IMG/VR virus record: IMGVR_UViG_3300033148_003075
Span: 1-37,719 of that record
From: a virus
Length of the DNA stretch: 37,719 nucleotides
Strand: one strand, 5' to 3'
Shown: one piece after another, positions 22,387 to 29,998 of the stretch
How the letters are laid out: the number at the start of each line of letters is the position of its first letter
How positions within the stretch are numbered: position 1 is the first letter of the stretch
Notes under the pieces: model-generated
Told to the model about the DNA's origin: nothing
The model's input: the letters and a program-made list of their open reading frames with translations, nothing else
The model's database searches: none
Position numbers and translations under genes: made by a program

Positions 22387-22428
22387 AGGTTTAGAAGTGG
22401 TTTAAGGAGATACTTCTGCTCCAGTTAA

Positions 22429-23148
22429 TTAGTTATTGTCGTATCTATACCAACAGTTAACAAACGCTTTGCCAACTGTCGCATTACCGCCTGCTGTCGT
22501 GAACGAATCAGAGGAGGTGGCATTTGCCGCTTGGAATGTTTGGGTGATTACGAAATACTCTCCCGCTGTCATTACCCAAATTTCATCTGTTGAAGTGCCT
22601 TCGTCGTCTTCTTTGTTTAGAATATCTGTTGTGGTTGTTCCAATAGCGTTGCCATCATCTGTTTCCGTAATCAAATGAGCGTCTGAACTTGTAGCTGATG
22701 TGCTTGTGCCCATTTTTAAGTCATAAGCGAAAAGCCCATTAGCAGTTGAGATGTCAATCGCAACCGTATTACAGAGCAGGTCTTTTGTTCCGTTATATTT
22801 ATAAGACCCCACCAATAATTCAGTTGCTTGGTCTGCTACATTGTTATCCGCCGCACTGGTTGCTTGCTGGAAGTTTAGGTCAATCTGAAATGACGCTTCG
22901 CCTAAAAATCCATCGTGAAAACGCATTTCTTCATAGACATCGGGACCAGGGAATGCTCCAACTGTCAAATCTTCAAAAACAGGGACTTCCATCTTTTCCA
23001 CAATGCCAATTCCAGCGTATTGGGCTACTTTATCCCAAAACGGCAGTCCTGCTTTTACTAACCCTACTCCGCCTACTAACAACACTAATCCGATAACTGT
23101 CGCTATAATAGCGTTTTTATTTACTTTTACTAAGTTTTTTTTGTTCAT
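22429..23148 (-). CDS. Membrane-anchored beta-rich protein, 239 aa
   Basis: Residues 13-33 (AIIATVIGLVLLVGGVGLVKA) are a membrane anchor or signal after a basic N-terminus. The rest is Thr/Ser/Asp-rich with short beta strands (ATSAADNN, GTSTSATSSD), like host surface proteins. It is located within the head cluster. GGAGAAAG precedes the ATG at 23148. Possibly a minor virion or cell-surface protein; no family named. Confidence 0.6.
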   Translation of the reverse strand: MNKKNLVKVNKNAIIATVIGLVLLVGGVGLVKAGLPFWDKVAQYAGIGIVEKMEVPVFEDLTVGAFPGPDVYEEMRFHDGFLGEASFQIDLNFQQATSAADNNVADQATELLVGSYKYNGTKDLLCNTVAIDISTANGLFAYDLKMGTSTSATSSDAHLITETDDGNAIGTTTTDILNKEDDEGTSTDEIWVMTAGEYFVITQTFQAANATSSDSFTTAGGNATVGKAFVNCWYRYDNN

Positions 23149-23263
23149 TTTTCTTTCTCCTTTTTTTTACGACCTTTACTTTTTTCGGTTTTAATTTTTC
23201 TACTTTCTCTATTAGGGGATGAGAATATATCTTATCCCGAAGAGATTTCATCTTGGGTATCAT
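23117..23263 (-). CDS. Small very basic protein, 48 aa
   Basis: MIPKMKSLRDKIYSHPLIEK, then almost entirely Lys/Arg/Val to the end (VKVVKKRRKKNEQKKLSKSK). AAAGGA lies 8 nt before the ATG at 23263. It overlaps the start of the 239-aa gene by 32 nt in another frame. It could bind DNA or RNA in the head. The bias could also partly reflect the A-rich leader of the next gene. Confidence 0.5.
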   Translation of the reverse strand: MIPKMKSLRDKIYSHPLIEKVEKLKPKKVKVVKKRRKKNEQKKLSKSK

Positions 23264-23279
23264 TTTTTTATCCTTTCAA

Positions 23280-23744
23280 TTATCTACGGAAGCTTACGAC
23301 ATAATCGCCTCCGAACCCTGACGCCAAATCTAATACCAGTCCTTTATCAAGCCACACATCAAAAGTATATGTCCCTTGGGGGGCTGAAGCGGGGAAGGTT
23401 GTGATGAGTGTTCCGTCGCCATTTACAACCGCGTCTGACGAGGTGGCGTTGTAGATAGCCATCGTATTCGCTGTCGTGCTGGCGATGACTACCGACCCAA
23501 GCGTAATACCTGCTGTTGAGGAAGCGACTAAGTGGCGGGTTTGAGCCGCCTTGTAAGTCGTTCCTGTGATTAGGACTGTTGTTGTGGCTTGGTATTCGTG
23601 AGTGATTGCTACGCTTCCAGTTTGTATCGGTTTCGCAAATTCAGCTTTCATACCCTGAATAAAGAAATATCCAAACGCTCCTAATCCGCTTATAATGGAT
23701 AGTATAATTAGACCTGGAATTATTTGATTTTTTATGAAGTTCAT
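23280..23744 (-). CDS. Membrane-anchored protein, 154 aa
   Basis: Residues 8-30 form a membrane segment (IIPGLIILSIISGLGAFGYF), then a Thr/Ala-rich beta domain (HEYQATTTVLITGTTYKAAQ ... GTYTFDVWLDKG). It resembles its neighbour at 22429 in layout. AAAGGACAAAT precedes the ATG. Probably a minor virion or surface protein. Confidence 0.6.
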   Translation of the reverse strand: MNFIKNQIIPGLIILSIISGLGAFGYFFIQGMKAEFAKPIQTGSVAITHEYQATTTVLITGTTYKAAQTRHLVASSTAGITLGSVVIASTTANTMAIYNATSSDAVVNGDGTLITTFPASAPQGTYTFDVWLDKGLVLDLASGFGGDYVVSFRR

Positions 23745-23786
23745 ATTTGTCCTTTCTTATCTTACGAGATTACGACCTATATCCCG

Positions 23787-24065
23787 TTATACTGCTGGAT
23801 TTTTCTTTTCTTTTTTAGGTGTTTGTTCTTTTCCAATTTCTAATAATTTTTTAAATCCGCTCTCAAAAAGTTTCATTCCCATAAAAACAGCTCTGACATT
23901 CTCTCCTAATTCTTTGTTGTCATTACATTGGGGGACTAAATCTAAAATAAACTTTCTTATATCATCTCCCCCTATACTTGAAAGCAAAACATTCTTAACG
24001 GCTTCAACCATCTTCTTATTGCTCATAAATTGCCTTATTTTCGCTTGTTGTTGTTCGTTGTTCAT
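23787..24065 (-). CDS. Hypothetical helical protein, 92 aa
   Basis: MNNEQQQAKIRQFMSNKKMV ... GKEQTPKKEKKNPAV: mainly alpha-helical with a basic tail. It lies 2 nt after the portal stop codon and is co-oriented, so it is probably a head accessory protein. Its last five residues (KNPAV) match the end of the large terminase, by shared codons or chance. No family recognised. Confidence 0.6.
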   Translation of the reverse strand: MNNEQQQAKIRQFMSNKKMVEAVKNVLLSSIGGDDIRKFILDLVPQCNDNKELGENVRAVFMGMKLFESGFKKLLEIGKEQTPKKEKKNPAV

Positions 24066-24067
24066 AT

Positions 24068-25840
24068 TTACTTAACTTGAGCTGGAACAGGGCTTACAGG
24101 GGCTTCTGCGGGCTGTGGGGCTTGAGCCAACTGTCCTATTCCTTGGAATGAAACAGGATTTAACCCGTAATTTTCAATTACTTGGTTCATTAAATCCGCA
24201 AATCCTTCATTTTCAAGCAGAACTGGACTTGCGATTATCGCTCTCATAAAATTGACAATCTTGTCAGCTTCTTCAACTAAATTCTTTTGTTTGTTTTTGA
24301 TGTTTATCTTTACATCAATCGCAATATCTTTCATTTCATCTTTGATAATCTTGAAGAACCTCTTGTTTCCGCCTTTCATCCATAATTCCTTGAATTGAGA
24401 CCTAAATATCTCAATTTCTTCTGGGTGAACCACTTTACCGCTTAAAATAAGTTTCTTAATCCTGTCGTTTGTTTGTTTGTCGGCAATTTTTTCAGCGATG
24501 TCTTTCATTTCGTCAAGCGACAATTCCTCCATCCATTGGTCGCCCTTGTTCATTTCGGCAACTATCTGCTTTAAGAACCATTTGCGATAGAGTTTTCCGA
24601 TAAAAGTAGCCATTTTGCCTTGTCGGTATTGGTGAAGCCCCTGTCCTTGAACTGTGGTCAGTTGTTGTAAAGCGAAAGGAGTGCCTGCTTTTGGCTCTAC
24701 GCCTAATTGCGGATCGTTAGCCGAACCTTGTGTTTGGGCGGTCAGCTTCATTTGCTCCTGCCAATCATCAAACACTCCCCAGTTAATTGGTTGTAGAACC
24801 AGCTGGGAAGCGTCTTTGCCGTCTTCAAGTTCTAACATTTCGCCTTTTTCTAAATCAGTTATTCTTTGGCGTTTTGCCAGTCCTGGGTCAGTCGTCTTGA
24901 CAATCATTAAAGCGGCTGTGTCAAGCATTTCCTTTTTTTGGATAGCGGAGTAAGTATGCCAGACCTGCGGTTCAAAGAGTTCTTCCACTCCGCCTAATCC
25001 GCAAGCCCTGCCGAAGATTTTATCTCGTTTGTGGGCTTCGTAGATATTTTCTCTTTCTTCGCCCTTAAATAAGGTAATTCCTTTGTCTTTCAAATCTTCA
25101 CTTTGGTAATAACTGACAATGTGTATCTGGCGAGTATAAACATCAGGGTCTCCGTCATCATCAACCCAAGTTTCGGGGAATGTTCCGTGAAGTTCGTAGA
25201 CCTCAATATACTTGCCTGGGGTTTTCTGCTTTTTGCCCTTAACTTGCTGTTGGGCTTTTTCGGATTGAGCCATAACAATAATATCGTCTATGGCGTCAGC
25301 GTCCCACCTGCCTTTCATTTCAGTTAATTGGTCAATAGAATATGAATGTTTTTCGCAGATTGGTCCCGATAATACATCTGTCTGGTCACAAAACGCTAAT
25401 CTCTGTAATGGGACTACTTCGGGATGTCCCCCGCCCTTTTTAACGAGAACTAAACCAAAGTCTGTTTTTGACTCTTGTAAGTCGTCAAGAAACTCATCCA
25501 TCTCAAACTCTTCGCTTCTTGCCCACCTATCGTGGAACTTCTTGACAAACATTGACTTGTGTTGATTTTTGGGGTCATTCACATAAGGGATGATATCTTT
25601 AACATCTATGTTTTCCGCCCTGTAAGCAACATTGAGGATAGGGAGGATAATATTAATCACTGGGTCGTCGTCGGTTTTTGTCCGATTAGCCAATTGTCCG
25701 AACTTATAGAGGGTTGATTTTCTAATATGGTTATACATATCAAAATCCCACCCGTCCACGACAGGAACACCTACTCCTGTTTGGAATAAGGTTTCTTCGG
25801 TTTTTATAAATTGGAAGACATCGTCTATTTTACCATCCAT
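24068..25840 (-). CDS. Portal protein, 590 aa
   Basis: It has the length and composition of a tailed-phage portal. The N-terminal half has a mixed alpha/beta wing (PVINIILPILNVAYRAENID). The centre has a block ending PLQRLAFCDQTDVLSG. The C-terminal half is helical (RKWFLKQIVAEMNKG), forming the stem and crown, with a Pro/Ala-rich tail. Portals form the dodecameric DNA channel and dock the terminase. It lies downstream of terL in the usual order. It overlaps the 93-aa gene by 16 nt. Confidence 0.8.
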   Translation of the reverse strand: MDGKIDDVFQFIKTEETLFQTGVGVPVVDGWDFDMYNHIRKSTLYKFGQLANRTKTDDDPVINIILPILNVAYRAENIDVKDIIPYVNDPKNQHKSMFVKKFHDRWARSEEFEMDEFLDDLQESKTDFGLVLVKKGGGHPEVVPLQRLAFCDQTDVLSGPICEKHSYSIDQLTEMKGRWDADAIDDIIVMAQSEKAQQQVKGKKQKTPGKYIEVYELHGTFPETWVDDDGDPDVYTRQIHIVSYYQSEDLKDKGITLFKGEERENIYEAHKRDKIFGRACGLGGVEELFEPQVWHTYSAIQKKEMLDTAALMIVKTTDPGLAKRQRITDLEKGEMLELEDGKDASQLVLQPINWGVFDDWQEQMKLTAQTQGSANDPQLGVEPKAGTPFALQQLTTVQGQGLHQYRQGKMATFIGKLYRKWFLKQIVAEMNKGDQWMEELSLDEMKDIAEKIADKQTNDRIKKLILSGKVVHPEEIEIFRSQFKELWMKGGNKRFFKIIKDEMKDIAIDVKINIKNKQKNLVEEADKIVNFMRAIIASPVLLENEGFADLMNQVIENYGLNPVSFQGIGQLAQAPQPAEAPVSPVPAQVK

Positions 25841-26106
25841 AGTTGTTGTTTAATAAAAAAGTAAGCGTTTAATTCGTTATTGAAAAGCCGTCTTGATTTG
25901 AAAGAGTTGAGCGATATTTCTCTTTTTTTGTCCTCTGTTTCAAGAGTAAAAAAACACTCTTCTAACATTTTTGGAATGTTGATTGTTGTCAACTCTTTGG
26001 CTAAGCCCTTTATTGTGTCAGCTTCAAAGCGATAGACCCTTTTTTTAAGCCCTGCCGCTATTGGTTTTTTGCCTATTTGAACACGCAATTTTAGTTTTTT
26101 AGTCAT
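25825..26106 (-). CDS. Hypothetical protein, 93 aa
   Basis: Basic N-terminus MTKKLKLRVQIGKKPIAAGL and an aromatic, hydrophobic C-terminus (YFFIKQQLWMVK). It overlaps both neighbours, by 16 nt with portal and 8 nt with the GroES-like gene. No family recognised. Its place between chaperonin and portal suggests a head-morphogenesis role. Confidence 0.6.
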   Translation of the reverse strand: MTKKLKLRVQIGKKPIAAGLKKRVYRFEADTIKGLAKELTTINIPKMLEECFFTLETEDKKREISLNSFKSRRLFNNELNAYFFIKQQLWMVK

Positions 26107-26365
26107 AAGTTAAAAATACATCCTCCTCTTTAATTAAAATCCTCTTGGCGATGTTGGCGTCCAATTCCCCCTCTCCCTCAAAAAACCTCGCCTTTGCCCA
26201 ATTAAAAACTATCTTGTCGCCTGCTTTAACCTCCTTGACCTCGTGTCCTACCCCTAAAACCTCGCCCTGACTGGTTCTTTTTTGAACGCTATCAGGAATT
26301 ATTATCGTGGAACTCGCCTCTTTTCTGATAAGTTTAACTAAAATGTATTGTTTATAGGGTTTCAT
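26099..26365 (-). CDS. groES: GroES-like co-chaperonin, 88 aa
   Basis: The pattern matches chaperonin-10: KPYKQYILVKLIRKEASSTI, then IIIPDS (21-26), GEVLGVGHEVKEVKAGDKIVF and a C-terminal EEDVFL. The length is close to the usual 95-100 residues. The mobile-loop region is KEASSTIIIP, with no canonical GGI after the Thr. GroES caps GroEL and alters its capacity; phages such as T4 (gp31) supply their own version to fold capsid protein. Its position between terminase and portal supports a head-folding role here. Confidence 0.8.
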   Translation of the reverse strand: MKPYKQYILVKLIRKEASSTIIIPDSVQKRTSQGEVLGVGHEVKEVKAGDKIVFNWAKARFFEGEGELDANIAKRILIKEEDVFLTYD

Positions 26366-26381
26366 TATTATAAATTCTTTA

Positions 26382-26519
26382 TCAGGATTTTTTGTCCTGC
26401 TTTAATTCTTCAACCATATCTTTTAATAAATCTTTAATTAGTTTAGATTTGGCGTTTTGCCATTCTTCTGTCCATTCTATTGCGGTATATTTTTTACCTT
26501 GTTTTAAAATTAGTTTCAT
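26382..26519 (-). CDS. Small protein, 45 aa
   Basis: MKLILKQGKKYTAIEWTEEW, then a charged helical tail ending KQDKKS. It overlaps the stop of the preceding gene (ATGA at 26516-26519), implying translational coupling. No family recognised. Confidence 0.6.
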   Translation of the reverse strand: MKLILKQGKKYTAIEWTEEWQNAKSKLIKDLLKDMVEELKQDKKS

Positions 26520-26743
26520 TTCTTGTTAAAACTTTTAATCTTGGTCTTCTTATAGCTCATCTCAAAACTACTTCTAACAAATCCGACTAAGTTCTCAAAA
26601 TCCCCTATAGTTAAGTCCTTCTCTTTGAGCCACCCTACTAACTCATCGGATAAAGAAACCATCATATTGCGGTATTTGTTGCGTTCGGCTTCTTCTTTTT
26701 GCTTTATTTGGTGTTTGGTGTTTTTATTTAAAAATATGCTCAT
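26516..26743 (-). CDS. Small charged helical protein, 75 aa
   Basis: Start ATG overlaps the terL stop (ATGA). It has a Lys/Glu-rich N-terminal helix (HQIKQKEEAERNKYRN), then a helix with VSLSDELVGWLKEKDL. Function unknown; coupled to terminase. Confidence 0.6.
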   Translation of the reverse strand: MSIFLNKNTKHQIKQKEEAERNKYRNMMVSLSDELVGWLKEKDLTIGDFENLVGFVRSSFEMSYKKTKIKSFNKK

Positions 26744-27966
26744 ACTGCTGGGTTTTTATGTTCTTTTCTTGGAAATCTTGGGAGATTGTCTAATAAATCC
26801 CTTTTATTGATTATTGGAGCGAGTGAAGAAATTCCGTATCTAACAGCGTCCATTGAGTAATGAAACGGCTCTTCTGGAACATTCATCACCTTGCCATCTC
26901 TATCAACCTGCCATAAGTAGTTCCTATACTCCCTAATAAGATTGATTGACCTTTTTGTGATACTTATTTTCTCTTGCTGGACTGCGGCTATACTCCAATT
27001 AACAAAACTCTTTTCAGAGCCAACAACGCTTTTAACTCCGCCTGCGGATTGCTTTTTAACTCCGATTATACTTATTCCATAACTTTTAATCTCATCTATG
27101 CTCTTGGGTTCAGCACTATCCGCTACCACTAACGCTTTATTTTCGTTTTTAAGCGTATCGGCTATGTTCTGGTTGCTAATCCCTCGTCCGTAAAGTATCT
27201 CGTCTAAAATATATCCCCCGTTGTAGTAATAGATTGCTGCTAAGGCGCAAGGGTGATTGGTGTATCCAAAGTTTAATCCGTATCTCATTAGTTTGGCTTC
27301 GTGCGGTATTTCGCTAATAATCTTCCAATCTCGGAATATCTTGCCCTCTACTTCGCCTAATAATCCTAATCCGTAGACCTTCCACCAGCCTTTGCGATTC
27401 TTGCGTTGCTCTATGCTGTCTGTAATCTCTTGACTTAACGCTTCATTGTCCTTGTAGGTCAAAATAAGCCGTTCTGTGTCTGTTCTATCGTTTAGTTCCG
27501 TGAATGCCCAAAATTCGTTAGTTGGATTGTAGTCAAGATAAATAAATTCTTTGGTTCTAACTTCTAACTGCTCAAATGCGTCAAATGGGATATTATTTGC
27601 TTCATTAATGAATAGTCGGTCTCGTCTTGCTCCTCTTAATTTGTCTGGCTGGTCAACTGAAAAGAATTCAATCTTGCTTCCTGTTTCAAAATCATAAGTA
27701 AATTCTGATTTACTCCATAGTTTGTCTTTAAAATAGTTGTGCTCTTTCATTATTAGAAGAAAATCTCTCATTGCTCCTCTTCTAAGATGTGGAAAGCTCT
27801 CTGATGTTATACTTGTTAAGGTTGGGGTTTTGTCTGATTGGGCTCTATGGATTAAATCCATTACTATACTTACCGTTTTACTGGCTGATGTTCCGCCCTG
27901 TATAATTCTTATCCTTTTTTTTAACGCTCTGATTTTGTTGGTGGCGGTTGTTATAGAATAAGGCAT
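26740..27966 (-). CDS. terL: Terminase large subunit, 408 aa
   Basis: ATPase domain: Walker A-like GGTSASKT (24-31), Walker B RLFINEAN (117-124, with E122) and the motif LDYNPTNEFW (144-153). Nuclease domain: YGLNFGYTN (229-237) stands where relatives have YGLDFGYTN. The later acidic positions are present (VADS, D283; SMDAVRYG, D373). It cuts and pumps concatemeric DNA into proheads through the portal. The first catalytic Asp is replaced by Asn232, which is unusual. It lies downstream of the small subunit. Confidence 0.95.
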   Translation of the reverse strand: MPYSITTATNKIRALKKRIRIIQGGTSASKTVSIVMDLIHRAQSDKTPTLTSITSESFPHLRRGAMRDFLLIMKEHNYFKDKLWSKSEFTYDFETGSKIEFFSVDQPDKLRGARRDRLFINEANNIPFDAFEQLEVRTKEFIYLDYNPTNEFWAFTELNDRTDTERLILTYKDNEALSQEITDSIEQRKNRKGWWKVYGLGLLGEVEGKIFRDWKIISEIPHEAKLMRYGLNFGYTNHPCALAAIYYYNGGYILDEILYGRGISNQNIADTLKNENKALVVADSAEPKSIDEIKSYGISIIGVKKQSAGGVKSVVGSEKSFVNWSIAAVQQEKISITKRSINLIREYRNYLWQVDRDGKVMNVPEEPFHYSMDAVRYGISSLAPIINKRDLLDNLPRFPRKEHKNPAV

Positions 27967-28104
27967 AATTTAGTGGTTTATACTCCCCCGTGTAGCTTTA
28001 GTATATTTGGCTTATATAAAGAGTTAATTTGATACGAAAATGAGGTTTTTTCTGTTTTTTGCCATATATTACCCTTACTTTCTATTTTTAAGCTCTTAAA
28101 ACGC

Positions 28105-28440
28105 TTATTTCTTCTTGGTATTATCAAATAAAGGTATTGGTTTGCCACCTGATGTTAAATCAAGCTTGTCTTTAATTAAACCTTTTATTTTAGCCCCTAA
28201 TTCAAGTTCTGGCTTCCTATTTTGAGGTTTTAACTTGATATCTTCTGTTAAACTTGTAAGAATTAAGTTATCAGTTAAACCTGCTTCCTCGCATATCTCT
28301 TTAAAACCTTTGCTTTCTGTTAAGTTTGAAGGGTTTTTACAAGTATTTTCTTTATATCCAACCTCTTTCATACTCTTTGATATGTTTCCACGATTTTCAA
28401 TGATTCTCTCTACCGCTTGTTTTTGTTTAATTGTCGGCAT
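28105..28440 (-). CDS. terS: Terminase small subunit-like protein, 111 aa
   Basis: The N-terminal helix-turn-helix region (KQKQAVERIIENRGNISKSM, then KEVGYKENTCKNPSNL) is followed by a helical oligomerisation segment. This matches TerS-type DNA-recognition proteins, and it lies 138 bp upstream of terL in the same direction. It would bind the packaging site and load TerL. Its C-terminus (SGGKPIPLFDNTKKK) is flexible. Confidence 0.75.
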   Translation of the reverse strand: MPTIKQKQAVERIIENRGNISKSMKEVGYKENTCKNPSNLTESKGFKEICEEAGLTDNLILTSLTEDIKLKPQNRKPELELGAKIKGLIKDKLDLTSGGKPIPLFDNTKKK

Positions 28441-28493
28441 AGTTTTATACTCCTTTACTTTTTAATCTCTTCTAATGGGTTTGTGTGGCTATG

Positions 28494-28512
28494 AGTTTTA
28501 GGTCGCCATAAA
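28494..28512. repeat. 19-bp direct repeat, copy 1 (copy 2 at 31528-31546)
   Basis: AGTTTTAGGTCGCCATAAA is identical at both sites. Here it spans the end of the 77-aa gene; at 31528 it lies inside the 127-aa gene in a different reading frame, so shared protein sequence does not explain it. Confidence 0.75.
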
Positions 28513-28731
28513 TTCCCGAAGTATCTTATAATCTCTTTCATTCCAAGCAAACACCGTTCCCTTTGTCTGTAAATCTATTATTCTTTGGGCAATTTTTGAC
28601 AGGTCTTCATCTTGATTTAATGCTCCCGCCAAAAGATATTTCGCTTCCGCTTTTAACTGTTGTTGTTTAAATATATGCGGTGGTTTTATATCGTATATTA
28701 GTTTCATAATTGTGGATAACTTTTTAGTCAT
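28498..28731 (-). CDS. Hypothetical protein, 77 aa (start uncertain)
   Basis: Two ATG codons are possible, at 28731 and 28707 (MKLIYDIKPPHIFKQQQLKA). The sequence between them contains a perfect DnaA-box (TTATCCACA, minus strand). Neither start has a strong ribosome binding site. The body is helical (LLAGALNQDEDLSKIAQRII) and ends ILREFMAT. It lies just before the terminase small subunit, suggesting co-expression. No family recognised. Confidence 0.55.
   Translation of the reverse strand: MTKKLSTIMKLIYDIKPPHIFKQQQLKAEAKYLLAGALNQDEDLSKIAQRIIDLQTKGTVFAWNERDYKILREFMAT
28711..28719. promoter_or_regulatory. DnaA-box sequence
   Basis: TGTGGATAA on the plus strand (TTATCCACA on minus). The third perfect copy in the window. 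Unlike the other two it is not placed 6 bp from a -35 box; it is about 59 bp upstream of the plus-strand promoter. Confidence 0.45.
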
Positions 28732-28777
28732 TGTTTTTATCGCTTATATTAGTCAAATATTCTATGTTTATTTTCTC

Positions 28778-28806
28778 TTGACAGGGTTTTTGTCTTCTGA
28801 TAAAAT
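28778..28806 (+). promoter_or_regulatory. Plus-strand promoter
   Basis: TTGACA (28778-28783), 17-bp spacer, TAAAAT (28801-28806). It points right into the only clear plus-strand operon. The expected start is about 28813. Confidence 0.8.
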
Positions 28807-28823
28807 AGGAGTAGTTAAATAGA

Positions 28824-28883
28824 GAGGGGGTTAAAAATATGGTTAGCTCCCCCTCAAATGCTCCTAATCTATCCAGCTTTTAG
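28824..28883 (+). promoter_or_regulatory. Leader with hairpin and 14-codon ORF
   Basis: GAGGGGG (28824-28830) and CCCCCTC (28849-28855) form a 7-bp stem enclosing the start of a 14-codon open frame (28839-28883, MVSSPSNAPNLSSF). The left arm is also the leader's ribosome binding site and the right arm is inside its coding sequence. A second weaker pair, CCTAAT/ATTAGG, follows (28863-28903). This is compatible with leader-peptide control of the 73-aa gene. Confidence 0.4.
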
Positions 28884-28927
28884 CGTAAGTGATGGACATT
28901 AGGGGCAATTGAGGAGGTGTTAAACTT

Positions 28928-29149
28928 ATGAGAAAAGAACAGTTAAAAATATACAACCAAGCGAAAAAGGATTTTGATATGATGATAAAAAATTCTACTG
29001 AAAAACAGATTAAAAAAGCTGTTTCTGGATACGGGATAAGTAGTTGTGTATTCGCACACCAATATACTAAATCTGGAACTGAATTATACAAAAAGATTTA
29101 TAATATAATGTTTAACTGGTTTGAAAACTATTCTAAACTATTAAAATGA
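28928..29149 (+). CDS. Hypothetical protein, 73 aa, plus strand
   Basis: MRKEQLKIYNQAKKDFDMMI ... FNWFENYSKLLK: basic and helical, no membrane segment. GGAGGTG lies 8 nt before the ATG, and the promoter at 28778 is about 120 bp upstream. It overlaps the next gene by 4 nt (ATGA). Being the first gene of a lone opposite-strand operon, it may be a moron or regulator. No family recognised. Confidence 0.7.
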   Translation: MRKEQLKIYNQAKKDFDMMIKNSTEKQIKKAVSGYGISSCVFAHQYTKSGTELYKKIYNIMFNWFENYSKLLK

Positions 29150-29292
29150 AAACCTATATCACAATCTTACTTTTAGCGGTGGCTCTCGTTGGGGTTGCTC
29201 TTATCGGAATGGAAAGAGCATTTGATGAACGGTGCCGATATTATCTTTCGTTGCCTTCCCCAACTTCGGGGATGGTGGAAATGTGCGAATAA
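29146..29292 (+). CDS. Small membrane protein, 48 aa, plus strand
   Basis: MKTYITILLLAVALVGVALI is a signal or membrane helix, followed by GMERAFDERCRYYLSLPSPT with a Cys pair (residues 30 and 47). The start is coupled to the preceding gene by ATGA. It may be exported or membrane-anchored, for example a superinfection or envelope-acting protein; that is inference. It ends before the terminator at 29427. Confidence 0.65.
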   Translation: MKTYITILLLAVALVGVALIGMERAFDERCRYYLSLPSPTSGMVEMCE

Positions 29293-29391
29293 ACATCCAT
29301 TTCAGACCTCCCAAATGTCGCAAGAACTTATAAATATAATTGGCTTTTCGCCTTTGTTTTTAGGATTAGCTTTAGACTTTTAGGAAGTCGG

Positions 29392-29465
29392 AAATAAAAA
29401 CAGGCGAACACAAAGTCGCCTAAATGGGATACCTTACACAAATTGGGTGTCCTTTTGCTTTCATT
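29392..29465 (-). ncRNA. Possible short RNA with leaderless 14-codon ORF
   Basis: The promoter at 29472-29499 would start transcription near 29465. An ATG lies at 29464 (14 codons, MKAKGHPICVRYPI, stop at 29420-29422). Two stems follow: GGACACC/GGTATCC (29427-29452) and AGGCGA/TCGCCT (29402-29421), then GTTTTTATTT, an intrinsic terminator. The product would be about 75 nt. It converges on the plus-strand operon, whose own terminator shares the first stem. Confidence 0.45.
29427..29456 (+). terminator. Terminator of the plus-strand operon
   Basis: GGATACC (29427-29433) pairs with GGTGTCC (29446-29452), including one T-G, followed by TTTTGCTTT. It lies about 135 bp past the last plus-strand gene. 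Confidence 0.65.
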
Positions 29466-29471
29466 ACTTCC

Positions 29472-29499
29472 ATTATAGCAAAGCTGTTTTAGAAGTCAA
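29472..29499 (-). promoter_or_regulatory. Minus-strand promoter
   Basis: -35 TTGACT (29494-29499), 16-bp spacer, -10 TATAAT (29472-29477). The next ATG is 7 bp past the -10 box. A 15-bp palindrome, a possible operator, lies 13 bp upstream of the -35. Confidence 0.7.
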
Positions 29500-29657
29500 G
29501 AGCGTTTCGCTGTGGAAAGTTTCCACTTTTTTCGCAAGGCATAAATATAGGCAATATCATAGCCAGTTAGCTTGGATATAAATTTCGGGTGGTAGTGTTT
29601 GAAGAGGTCTTTGATGATAATTCTAAACCTGATCTGTTCGTAATTTGGGAATTTCAT
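29496..29657 (-). CDS. Small putative DNA-binding protein, 53 aa
   Basis: MKFPNYEQIRFRIIIKDLFK, then HYHPKFISKLTGYDIAYIYA and LRKKWKLS. The FISKLTG-YDIAYIYALRKKW segment fits a short helix-turn-helix. It is basic overall. The stop overlaps the -35 box of the promoter at 29472-29499, and a palindrome lies within the gene's end, so autoregulation is possible. No strong ribosome binding site is visible. Confidence 0.55.
   Translation of the reverse strand: MKFPNYEQIRFRIIIKDLFKHYHPKFISKLTGYDIAYIYALRKKWKLSTAKRS
29512..29526. promoter_or_regulatory. 15-bp palindrome, possible operator
   Basis: GTGGAAAGTTTCCAC is a perfect dyad (7-bp arms, 1-bp centre), located just upstream of the promoter at 29472-29499 and inside the end of the small HTH-like gene. 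Confidence 0.5.
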
Positions 29658-29711
29658 TTTTTACATTTTTTACAGCGTATCGCTTTTAATTTATTGAGAT
29701 TGCCGATTGGG

Positions 29712-29936
29712 TCATAATCCTGCTTTTTTACAAGTTATTTCTTCAGCGTCATAAAGAGCATCGTTGATTTTTTCTAATGCCTTGTAATAATCTTTTGGCA
29801 AGTCTTTGGGTTTTCCGAACCAACAAGGGATACCTTTATTCCCTCCAAGTGAACGCTCTTTCATAATATCTTTGAGGTGAGAATGGATAAGCCGTAGTTT
29901 ATCTGTTTCGTTGTCCCAGTCTATTTTTTTGATCAT
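29712..29936 (-). CDS. Hypothetical protein, 74 aa
   Basis: MIKKIDWDNETDKLRLIHSH is followed by a helical segment and a central GGNKGIPCWFGKPKDLP loop. It ends AEEITCKKAGL. No recognisable family. Confidence 0.6.
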   Translation of the reverse strand: MIKKIDWDNETDKLRLIHSHLKDIMKERSLGGNKGIPCWFGKPKDLPKDYYKALEKINDALYDAEEITCKKAGL

Positions 29937-29998
29937 TTATTTTGTTTATACTAATTATCTACTATGAACTAATATAGTGTATTTGTTTATTGCTTGGG

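Noticed and set aside
28043-28090. 13-codon ORF upstream of terL (MAKNRKNLIFVSN)
   Set aside because: Too short and without strong support; left out as a gene.
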